This document shows positions 1-10,900 of a stretch of DNA of 64,000 nt, piece by piece. The translations under genes and the position numbers were made by a program. Each line of letters opens with the position of its first letter. Positions within the stretch are counted from its first letter, which is position 1. The notes under the pieces were generated by a model. That model searched no databases, was not told the origin of the DNA, and saw only the letters and a list, made by a program, of their open reading frames with translations. Source of the stretch: Ancylostoma caninum (taxonomy: Eukaryota > Nematoda > Chromadorea > Rhabditida > Ancylostomatidae); contig JBAJFG010000643.1 in NCBI GenBank assembly GCA_037903475.1, forward strand, positions 2,914,001 through 2,978,000, written 5' to 3'.

Positions 1-22
1 CAAGTTTTCCAAACTTCTGAAA
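1..22 (+). other. Possible 3' end of an exon cut by the window edge
   Basis: The first 22 bases run straight into GTGAGTATAT, a good splice donor, so this may be the end of an exon whose upstream part lies outside the window. The piece is too short to identify and no downstream exon could be joined to it with confidence. Confidence 0.2.
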
Positions 23-576
23 GTGAGTATATCTCTTTAATGAAAATCACGTATCGATTACAGCCGCAGCGTCTGTTCGGAAACGTCACCGTTTCATTCA
101 ACACGGTCCGGAACAGATGCTCAGATCCACGCCGCTGGACTTTATCATCCAGTTCTGCTTCGCGTTAATCACACATGCAGCTTCTTTGGTCTCGGATTTG
201 CTTATCCGATTCTTCAGTTCTGGACGCTTTGGGGTTCTGCTATAGCCATCCACTCATTACATTCCCAATATTTTTCTTCACTCTTTCATTACTTGCTACT
301 GTAAATAGTAACACATGCAGATTGGGAACTTGCACACTTATTTTTCAAGCAGGTCAATTCTCATCAGATAAATAGCAACTACGAGCGAACAATGAGTGGT
401 TCTTGCTATCTTCACTTTTCTAGCAACTCATTTTAACAACACTATTAGTAATGATGGAAAACATAGTGGTTGTTTTCAAATTTGCACCTTCATAAGTTTG
501 TTGACTATGTCATAGGTTTTTCTTGTTATGCAATAGCCTACAAATACTAAGGTCTGACCAGTGCTCATGCAAACGA

Positions 577-980
577 TAAGTATAAGTTTATTACGCTTGC
601 TGAAGGCAAACGTTACAAAAACAGCTGTTAGTAAATAAAAAGAAAAAAAAGAAACAGAACAGTGCACAAAACACGATGAGTGCAACGATAAAATCCTTCA
701 AGAATGGAACCATTTTTCCAAGGCCGGTTTCAAAAAACTAAGAAACTTTATACTTCAACAGAATGCTTCTCACACGGCGTTTGAGTTGACTTAGCGTGAG
801 GGTGGAGGAAAAGTTCTTTGCTATCCGAAGATAGGCACTACAGGCCCGAATGGTAAGTGATCTCGCTCCTCTTCGGAGAAATTTTAAGTGGACTACCTCT
901 TGTGCGGGACCAGGTCATTCTGAAGAAATTTTTTGGTCCCTTTGAAACAGATGAATGTAGAATCTTATCAACCAAACAAA
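577..980 (+). repeat. Dispersed repeat, copy A
   Basis: This stretch matches, in inverted orientation, the stretch at about 29748-30165 in a GCLM intron. Shared landmarks in the same order include TTTATTAC.CTTGC.GAAGGC, a TGGAACCATTTT block, TACTTCAACA.AATGCT.CTCACAC, TGATCTCG, and TGGACTACCTCT followed by CAGATGAATG. No coding potential is shared and no terminal repeats were found, so the class is unknown. Confidence 0.7.
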
Positions 981-3106
981 CATCGAATACTTTACACCGA
1001 GATTCCAGGGATGAAAGACCTAGGTACTTAACGATATTAAAAGAAATACCGAAACGACGAACCATTTGGTTCTATTTAGAGTTAAATAGGCTTATGCACT
1101 GTTATTTGCGGACTCTATTCAGCTGGAAGAATTTATTTCTGGATTCTAGCAGGATTATATCGACTTGGATTAGTACACGCAGGTCGAAATATTCTCCTCG
1201 AAGTAGTAGGCCGAATACTTTATTCGTATTATACTAATTTCGGTGAGCGGACCATTCTCCTATCAATTCGTAAAAGTGCTCAGACAACACTTCATCTATC
1301 CTACGTAGAATGGTGAAAGGAATTGTTCACCGAGATGGAGATTGAGCTTGTGAATCTTGTCGGCGCTTGTGCGACGAGACTATGTTTAACCAGTACCTGG
1401 TAAAACTCGGGGTGAAATCGAAGATGATGAACCACTTTGGAACCTCAAAAGACGGATCTTGGCTCTGTGCTGGGTCAAATTTAGCAGTTACCACTCTCAT
1501 GTTGAGAAATTTTGCGAAAATTTTGAATTTGGGAATGTTTATCCAGGTAGACAACACCTCGTATTCTTCAATGGAGAAAGGAGAACGGGACAGATCTCAT
1601 CCTCACCATCACGTGCAATTGGTCGATACCTCAGCAGAACTCATTGAACAATCTTCAAAATCGCTCAAAGTTCACTCACAAAATGTTGCGAGAAATCTGT
1701 TGCTGTTTTCCCATGCATGTTTTCAGCATGTTTCTTATGACTCATATTTTTCCCGTATGTTTCTCGTCGCCTGCCAGACGTCATCTCCTTGATGCATCCT
1801 CACGTCTCCTCTCAGTCTCATCCCGGCCTAGTCCTGTGCTGCTCAGTGGATATCCGCCAGTTTGTCACCGCAAACGCCAATGCACCACTGAGAGAGAGGA
1901 AAAAAACGTCTATCCTCAAGTGCTGTTGACTCATACTTCTTCTCAAGAGTGTTCTGTGGATTTTCGGCTGTCTTTGAGATTGATTGCTGGGGATTTTGTG
2001 ATATCCTGTAATCGCCTTCGTCCTTGTTACCGTATGCTTTCTATTTACGGCAATGCCCATTAGAAAATTGGCAAAATAATACCGGATTGAGGTATTTGCG
2101 CGTTCTCATTCATGTGCCAGCTGTGGAGTACCGCGAAGTCCTGAAAAATCTCGCAAGGCTCGAACCAGCTCTGTGCTGCTCACACCTCTCCGGTCCTTTA
2201 GTTGTTACTGGCCTGGATCCGCATGTTGCTTTTCCCACCTTATTCTAGAATATATGGAGTCGATTTGCTCCTCATCACCATAATGTTTTGCATTTCTTCC
2301 TTGTCCTGCGGAAAGTCCGCTGTCGTGAAAGCTCGCTCCCAGAAAAACCGCCCGTCATAACGTCATTTTACACCAAGACACCCCTCTTCCTTGAAGAGGC
2401 CTAGCAAGAAAATATGAGAATGACAATATGTACGAAGGAGTAGTTATCATATGACTATTGGCGCTCTCATGAAGCATTTATCTTCTTCCAGTGTTTCCTT
2501 TATCGATTCGCTCTTGAATTTCAGTAATAAAATCACAGATCGGGGTCTCCGATCATATGTTGTGAAGCGGCCGGGGCCACCTGACGACCATGGGAGGCAC
2601 TGGACAACGTAGCAGGCGCCCCGCTTTGCGGCCAGATACCTTGAGGCAAATCGATCCATGAAAATTAGTGGAGTGGGGATTCATTTGAGGTATTAGATAC
2701 TTCTCCTGGGATAATTTTTGAATAATTTATTCATTTGAGCTGTTGTTTTCGAAGACAACACGTTTGTCCATTTGTGTTGTTTTTTATTCTTTCGAAGATT
2801 TTCTCGATATATTGAAGACTTCCTGGATAATTGATATATTTTGTCATTCATAAGCATGACCGAGCTGCTTCCACAGGGCAACCATCTGCTTTCCTCAGTG
2901 ATCTTTCTTGAGGGATACTACCTTGAACAGCGAGCAAAGGTGATGAAGAGTCGCTGTTGTTAAAGCATGGTTAGAATTAGAAAAAAAAAACTGTACTGAA
3001 ATACCATGGCGAGGTTCGGCGACAACTGGAGTTGGGAACACTTTGTAGTATCCATGAATCTCTGCAATTTTCTCGCTTTTGTCCTGCTTTGCTATTTTTC
3101 TGTCTA

Positions 3107-3376
3107 CAGTGGACGTCAATGGCGGTGCCCCATCCACGGCCTCGAGAAATACGCTGCGCAACCGCGCCGCGCGTGCTGGGATCGGTGTCGACTGCTACCG
3201 GAAGGCCATTTCTAGTCGCTTTCTCCTCGATTTGGTCAAAAATCCTTTAATTTGGGTAGACAAGCTGCTAGATGTAGCATAACAGCAGCAGAAAACACCG
3301 TTTACGACGCGTGCGGCGCGGTTGCGCAGCGTACTTCCCGAGGCCGTCTATGGGCCACCGCTATTGACGTCCACTG
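3107..3376. mobile_element. Palindromic MITE with TA target duplication (Tc1/mariner-type)
   Basis: The ends CAGTGGACGTCAAT and ATTGACGTCCACTG are inverted repeats flanked by TA on both sides (3105-3106 and 3377-3378). The arms match over roughly 75 bp, including the block ACGCTGCGCAACCGCGCCGC, around a centre of about 120 bp. The TA duplication and CAGT-type ends fit a non-autonomous Tc1/mariner-superfamily element. No transposase is present. Confidence 0.75.
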
Positions 3377-3618
3377 TACGTCCAGCTCAAGGGCTGCATT
3401 TATCATATTAGTGGGTCGGAGCACAGGCATTGTTTCCAATTTCGTCGAAATTCACGAAAAAGCGGCTTTTGCATTCTTCCGGTTTGCTGTTTTCGAGCAG
3501 AGTGGTCGAGTTATTTTAGACAGGCTGGTCGAGTTACAGTTCCGGTGTCTGCTACCTTTAAAGAGATTTGGGCACTACCTTTGTACAACCATTCTGGGGA
3601 ATTCTATTACTTCTCTGA

Positions 3619-3632
3619 CCCCCCCCCCCCCC
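3619..3632. repeat. 14-base C homopolymer
   Basis: An uninterrupted run of 14 C. Comparable tracts occur at 14258-14269 (G), 57300-57316 (C) and 61227-61238 (C). Confidence 0.9.
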
Positions 3633-4952
3633 TCCTCGAGCAGTTGTTATCTTAGATAGTACTATCTAAAGTACTCTCGGTCTGACGGCAGCCTTTTTCT
3701 TAAATGCTGTGTAATGATACAACACTACTCTTTGTGGTGTTTTTGTTCTTAGAACAGAGCATGGAGATATTTTCCGGTTGTTAGATGTCGTTACAGATGT
3801 AGCGGCGTTTCTCGTTCGTTTTCAAGTTCCAAAGTGTGCCAATTTTCTCGCTGAACCTCAAAAGCAGCTGTTTAGGAAGCAGTGTTGCACGAAGGTGCTA
3901 CTATGTACATACATTTTGATTCCTAGCGAATAATCCTGGCCACAATCGATCCACAGGATCCACACTATTAACAGTAAACTGAACTTTAGCCTATTCTGCA
4001 CAATCATCTTTACCACTTGTTCAACTTGGGGATTAGCTTGGAAATTTCTTCAATGTTTCATGAGCTTCATTTTTATTGACATTATTACTTCCTGTGTCCC
4101 CAGTTTACATATTTAGTACACTACTTTTATTGCTCCCTGTCTTTCAACTGCTCAATCACCTTGTTGCGTAATCCCTTTTATCTGTTACTGTCCCAATTGG
4201 AAACACCTCCATTCCAGCTTTGCATTCTTATTTCTGAAGGAAGCTTGCGTTTTTGACGACTTTCCTCTGAAAATTTCCGTGATCGCCCGCAAAAAAAATC
4301 CAAAGAAAAAACTGTTAAATGCAGTAAGTAACGAAAGTTATGAAGTTGCTTAAAATGACCCAGTTCAATTTTTCATGTCTCTACTTTTGTCAGAAAAAAT
4401 GTTCGCTGTAATAAACAAATTACAGCGAATCCTAAAAACGTCACTAGCCACTATTTCACCAAGACCTGTATAGATTCTTTACCCATCTATCTTTGCTGGC
4501 CTCTACCTTCCTTCCCCAAAAATGGTACAACATAAACTCGTATTGATTCCACCATTTCTTGTGTAAATGCAATTTTCGGGCCAGTTCACATTGGCTACAT
4601 TTGTAGAAACATGCACGCCTAGTCGTTTTCGAAGAAAATTTCGGCTCTTAAGCAGCATTACCTCTCACAAGTTTCTATTTTGATCTCACAGTAAACAATA
4701 ATCCTGAATAACTTGCAATGTTTATATGTTTATATCCGTGGTGAGGATCAATACATTTGCAGCTCTCTGAGTTACAGATCCTGCTCTTTGCTCTTACACA
4801 GCGATTTTTCCGAGTAGTTTTTCTTCCTTGTGGATATTCCCAGCGCTATATTGTAGTTATTCTCACATCTTGAGCCCTCATACATGTATTGTGTCGGTAA
4901 CATACGACGTTGTAACGTTTTTCACCCTAACCGCTGTACTCATTGCCTCCAG

Positions 4953-7900
4953 ATGTCGGACGCCGCCGGGTCCGTCCCGCATACGCCTGGCGCTCTACGG
5001 GCGGACGAGATCATGACGGACGAGGACTTCGTCAAGGCGATCGAAGCAATGGGAGGCGAGAATGATAACGATATTGGCGAACTGCTTAGTGAGTCTGGAA
5101 TTACTTGTGTTTAAACTGTGCACGGACATCTGTCACTGGACGTATATCTGTCACGGGGATTATCGTGGCTAACGTTCACTTACCCACGTGTAGGAGTGAG
5201 TTCGTAATTAAAATTAGGTTTGGAATATAGAAATGCTCTGGAGGGCAAGATCCAAGGTGGAACCCATGAAGAGTTGGTAAATTCTGGGCTGATCCGGTGT
5301 TTTGAGAACGATGTTTTCGGGAAAATTTTGAGGCATTTTACTACCCATAGAATCAATTTTTTTCCCTTTATAGACCAACTCGAGCGGAGAAATCGGTTCC
5401 TTCAAAAAAAAAAAGATATAGAAAAAACATACCCACTCTGGCGCCAATAAAGAGGTTTCAGTTTTCTGTGGAATTTTCACGAATTATGCTGCTTAAAAAC
5501 TACAAAATCCACTGATGTGAATGTACTATCGAGAATTTCAAATAACTCAGAAAGCTAAATTTTAGAAGTAATGAACGAGAATCGCATTATTTCCTGGGAG
5601 GAAGCTGAGCGTATCCTGAACGACACCGGCAATGCCCCTGTGAAAAGCAGTTTGCCAGAGCAAACCCGGCCAACGGAACCCGACAACGACACCGATGTCG
5701 ATCAATGCATCCAGAAATTGATGGATAATGACACCGGCCTCAAGGAGGTCAACTTAAATAATATGAAAGTAAGTAACTTGAGCACAGGTTTATCTTTATT
5801 TTTCTTGGTTTTTTTTCAGTTTCCTCTATTTTATTTCGTGAGATATCGATTTTCAGCGTACACCTATTCCACAAATTCGACGGTTGATCGAAGCACTGGC
5901 TTATAATGAACACTGCGAACGGCTATCACTTGCAAATATGGGTCTCTACGATAATGACATCGCAGTGAGTACGTCCCGGTAGAGCGGACACAAGTGTTTC
6001 TCCACGTTTTTTTTAATCAACAATATACCATATATATGTACAGTCCGGTCCGACAGCCACTGCAAATGGGCGCCGGCGGGCGCCGGCGCCACCCTCCTGC
6101 GCCCCGGTATTAATGAGCTATGAATCACTCGAGCTTGCGAGAAAGCGAAGAAAAATACAATTTTAGTCCAGTCCATAGTAGACAGAATGCAGTGGATATG
6201 CTAAGGCTATAAAGCAGGGGACCATTTTAGGGCAATTTACACTAGCTGCGTGCGTCAGTCGCGCATCAGTCGCACGCATCCATTTCCAAGGGATTTTCGA
6301 AGAAGACCGGTCAACATGGCATGTACATCCTCAATGAAAAGAACGCGCGGCGATCGCGAGGCCGTAAACGCGTGCGTCTGAGCTGCGACTGCTATGCGAC
6401 TGGGCCCTATTCTTCATCATATAGACGCACGCGCGTCAGTCGCCCGCATCCAGTATAAATTGCCCTTTTCACAACTTTCAAGTTTTTTCATTTTTGTGAT
6501 TTTCATGGAGAAAGATTTCTGAACACGAAGCCAACTCTTCCATTTTCTGCTATAGTACACTGCTTCGCGAATGCAAAAATGGTCGTTCTTCTATAGATGG
6601 ACATAGTACTTCAGTTATCCCATCTGAATAATAAAGCTCATCCAGTTCGGGATCCTCAGAAATAATTGAAATCCGTATAAATTGTTCCATATCCATTGCG
6701 AAGTAGTTCTACCGCTGTCATTTATCTTTCGTGGAGCAGTCCTTTACGGCGGTGTTACTCTCTCCCGGCTTCCCTCAACTTTGAAAAAGTGGTTTTCTAC
6801 TATTACTTACACTTACACTTATCGTAGTTTATTTTTGAAAGAGTTTTCCACTATTACTTGCACTTGCACTTATCGTAGATTATCTTCGAAATTTATGCAA
6901 AACGTTGCCGGATGCCTTCCTGGACTACCCGAAGGAGATCACGGGGGACGTTCCAAGCAGTGAACCCCAAACACTGCGATACTTAACTCTGGATCTCCAA
7001 CGGAGTGGAACCAGCGATAGGGACAGATTGCAATCTGCCGCTCAAACCACTGAGCCATCCGGGCTACTTTTTATGTTGGAGTTTGTTTGATAACTGCAGT
7101 AGCCGTAGGCAGCATACTATATGTATTTGCAAAACGGGGACACAATGCAGGATTCGATCCCCTGACCACCACAACGTCGATCATTTGCTCAACCCACTGA
7201 GCTATGCGCGCACGCGGTGCAACTTACAAATAGTGTCCAATCTTACTTACACTTACACTTATCGTAGTTTATCTTAGAAATTTAGGCGAAAAGCGAGTTG
7301 GGTGGGGCCACTCCTGTGAAGCCTAAGCCTAAGCCTTAAACCCACTCTTAAGCATAGATTAGGCTTATCTACCCTGTCTACTATGGACTAAAATTGTATT
7401 TTTTTTTCGCTTTCTCCCAAGCTCGAGTGATTTATGGTTCATTAATACCGGGGCGCCGGAGGGTGGCGGCGGCCGGCGCCCGCCGGCGCCCATTTGCATT
7501 GGCTGCCGGACCGGACTGTACATACATACAGAAGCTGCATTCGTCACTGAGACCATCTGAAGTGAATGTGTTAACACCACACAAATTTATCCATCGTTAA
7601 CATAATTGTCAAACATCTACCCAGGGTAATCTCAGCAATGCCTGAGGCCCAGATAGGCGATGTTCCTTGACTCAGAAGGGTGTGAAAAACCTCCATAATT
7701 TTTTTTCGCTGGAGTTTAACGCTATAGTGACTTAGCCTTCTGATCGCACATGTTCCATTAGTATTTTGTGGCAGAGTCTCGGAGGATCACTGTAGGTATA
7801 CGGATAGGATTCGCAAAAAATCTCACACGAAAAGTGATGAGGTTCAGAAAATAATAAAGAAAACATGAACAGGGAGTCAATGAGCTTAAAGAGAATCAAC

Positions 7901-10900
7901 TCACATCATGTACATACATAAATATTGTTTATTATTCGAAGTGCTCCCAGATTTTTTCTATCTTATTTTACTTGATTTTATTTCCTATGCAGTAAGTCCA
8001 TTTTTTGTACAGGAAACACCATGAGTGTACCTGCAAATGAGTAAACAACTATACTAACGTAAATACAGATATAGACATGGCTACAATTAGATACTTCACT
8101 TGTCTGATTTCAGGTCTTGATAACAGTTGTTGAAATGAATACCGCGTTGAAGAAATTAAACCTGGAGACGAACTACTTAAGCGGCGATTTCTTCGCTAAG
8201 CTCTTCAAGGCGGCACTTGTCAACCAAACTTTGGAAGAAGTGAAAGCCGTCAATCAAGTGAGTTGTTCATTGCTGGCTCGAAACTTCCTCTCCATTCCTT
8301 CTTCTCGGAAAGCGGCGTTCTGTCATCGAAGCACATTGTAACGTTACTTTTCACTTCCTTGAATGCTTCGTGGCTACGACAATTTGGCAAGAATTAATAA
8401 ACGGAAACTTACAAAACGGACTTTCTGAGTAGAAATGAAAAAAACTTCCCAGAACTCTATTTGAATAGTTTAAAGAACTTTTGAGGATCTCTAACATTGG
8501 CCTGCATTCTGCAAGCTACTAGACTCGTTTCTTACCAATAAATTCCCGTGTAATCTCTGCAAAAACTCCGAAATTGAAAGCGAAATATATTTGCTTACTC
8601 ATTTATTTATTATGGAGAGGTAAATCCTTAATTCTCAGGCCATGGCATTCCCAGAAAACACATCAGAACCCTAGAACAGAAAAGTATACTATTGTGATCT
8701 CGAGAATTCCAAAAAAATATCTTAGACTAATCATTCGAATGGAGTACAGCATACCCTTTTTGCCTGCAGAACCCATCCACATCAAAAGGCAGGGTGCGTC
8801 AGAACCTTCATGGGAACGTTCATGAATTCCGCCACTGATTCTTGACTAGTTTTGAATGCTAGCCAAACAAACAATTTGACATTATCCTTTGAATTTAACA
8901 GTTCAGGGGCTTCATTACTATTTCTCATACGTGAACATTATTCTGATCACCACAAGAACCGATCCTCGGAGCTACAAGATCGTTTCTCATAGATACTTAT
9001 TGAAACTATGTATATACGACCTCTAAGTAATCGATTTACTTTGCAAGACTGAATCTTTTTATGGAGGCGAGTACTGATCCTCAAGTATTTTCGAGGCTGT
9101 CAGTTGTAACTATCGTATGCAATCAGCACATCCTTCCAATTCTATCCAAATTTTGATGATTGTGTATCACTAGGCGACCTTTCACCAGTGCGAGAACTGG
9201 TCCCCGAAACAGTTTTAGGGGTTCCGCTCGGAAATATAGTGTTTTACCAACAAGAGACCGTTCACGTTATCGTTAACATTCAACTTTGAAAGCCCTTACG
9301 CACACCCACCTCGTGTCATAAGTTCTAAACGGCTTTCTCAATAAAAGCGTACTTTTCTGGCGTTCTAAGCCTTTTGAGCATTTGTGAGACCTGCAGCTGT
9401 TCTCATTGCAAAGAATTTCCAAGTTGAACAACATGCTGTGTAAACTGTTTCACTTTGCATAATCTCATGAAAAACATGTGTTCCAGTCGATCTGAAAATG
9501 TCTAGGAAAACCTTGAAAATGTCTAGGAAAATTTGCTCGGGTTTATTAGAATTTTTTTCAAAGTATTTTATAGGGTGTTTCATTTGCAACAGTTGCCGAG
9601 AAGGAAATCATTGACAGCATCGTTGCGAACACAGGATTGACGAAGGTAGTGGATTTTCAACTAGCTTACTAGTCGACACACTTTATTTGCTTACATTATT
9701 TATTTACAAACATCCTCTATAGAAAAATGCAGTTAGCGAGTACCTGGTGGACAATTAACTCAAATTCATGAGGTTTACTGCCCACCAAAGTGCAGTTTTC
9801 ATGCATTTGCTTGAATAACTGTCAATTAGATTACTTGTGTTCGAATCTTCACATTGCACTGACAAGAATATGTCATATTATGAATAATAATAATTTATTG
9901 AATTATTTAATTAATTTTTTTTTTCGGGTCGAGTAACATGACCTTTCAGATCTCCATCAATCTGAGGTTGCCAGAGGGACGACATAAGGTCGAAAATGCC
10001 ACGTTGAGGAATGGCGAATACAGTATGGCTTTGGATATTTCAATCATATAAGATGTCCTTAATCCTAGAATTTCTGGATAATTTCGATTTTTTTCTCTAT
10101 TATTTTTTTATCTCTCTGCCTTCAGAACGCATTCTCCGTCGTGAAGCCGCTAAGAAAGCGAAATGGGAGGCGGAAGAGTTGGCGAAAAATCCAGTGGTGA
10201 GACCTTGATCGTCAGCTCAGCTCAACCAAACACCACTGATTTTACGTCATATATACACATTTGTAAAGTTGTTTGTCATGATTATTCCTTAACTAAGGCG
10301 AAATTCACTTGACTCTCTTCACTCTATGACCTTAGTTGGTTACTATTGTCATGTTTACTTACTACTTTACCTACTGCTCTCCTACTTTCCATTATTCTAG
10401 CCGCATCTGCCTAAGGAACCTAAAAAGGAGCCCAAGAAGCCGTTAGCTGCCGCTAAACCGGCGGCAAAGGTGCGTTCCAGCTGCGTGTGTGGATGGCCGC
10501 TCCTAGTTTCGCATGCGCTTTTTTCCATGCATCCGAGTTTCTTAGAGCGTTAGTGTGGTGTTTTCCATTTCGGTTCGAGTTTTCGTGTGTTCCATGTCCG
10601 GTGTCAGTGTTGTGTTCTTCAATAAAAGATGTCTGTGTGAATTATCTCTGTGTTTGTCCTTGTCTGTCCAGGATAAAATGAAGTTATTACACGTTTTAAC
10701 GGAGTCAAATAGATAATATTGAAACTTTTGTCAAATCAGCCAATGACATGTGTGCTGTGGCCCCGCCCACTTTGCCAAATGACCAGAGTGATACGAATAA
10801 CCATAATGGACGAGCGTGAAGACTGCAGTTATAGCTAACATTAGATAGACGACAGACTCAGCGTCGTTGACGAGTTTTTGCCGAGCCGTTTCGTTTGTGG

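Larger units (their letters stand above)
23..4952. other. Gene-poor stretch upstream of tropomodulin
   Basis: No gene could be supported here. The stretch holds one copy of a dispersed repeat (577-980), a palindromic MITE (3107-3376) and a 14-C run (3619-3632). Several open frames of 60-140 codons occur (for example at 857-1237 and 1367-1792), but they show no recognisable domain and no splice signals linking them. The last few hundred bases before 4953 probably include the promoter and 5' untranslated region of the tropomodulin gene. Confidence 0.5.
6041..7518 (-). mobile_element. TA-flanked inverted-repeat element with tRNA-like modules, copy 1
   Basis: The ends CAGTCCGGTCCGACAGCCAC and GGCTGCCGGACCGGACTG are inverted repeats flanked by TA on both sides (6039-6040, 7519-7520). 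The arms extend about 190 bp, through a GC-rich GGCGCCGGC block, a CGGTATTAATGAGCTAT block and an AAGCGAAGAAAAA block. Inside are two tRNA-like modules on the - strand, several ACTTACACTTATCGTAG motifs, and a GCCTAAGCCTAAGCC run. No transposase frame is visible, so it should be non-autonomous. TA duplication and CAGT ends suggest the Tc1/mariner superfamily. A second copy lies inverted at 37827-39409. A different MITE is nested at 6229-6466. Confidence 0.8.
5965..8113 (+). other. Tropomodulin intron 3, host of a transposon
   Basis: This 2.1-kb intron begins GTGAGTACG and ends with ATTTCAG. Most of it is the inverted-repeat element at 6041-7518. The remainder is AT-rich with no exon-like segment. 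Confidence 0.8.

Noticed and set aside
857..1237. 126-codon + strand gene
   Set aside because: It overlaps the dispersed repeat shared with a GCLM intron, and the repeat copy there is not open.
1367..1792. 141-codon + strand gene
   Set aside because: No recognisable domain, an equally open antisense frame nearby, and no splice signals. It may be a relic but cannot be supported.
9950..10015. GC donor for tropomodulin exon 6 (AATG|GCGAAT)
   Set aside because: It is also in phase, but its context is poor; the GT donor at 10023 is in phase too and gives a better match to the family (EYKRILRR).
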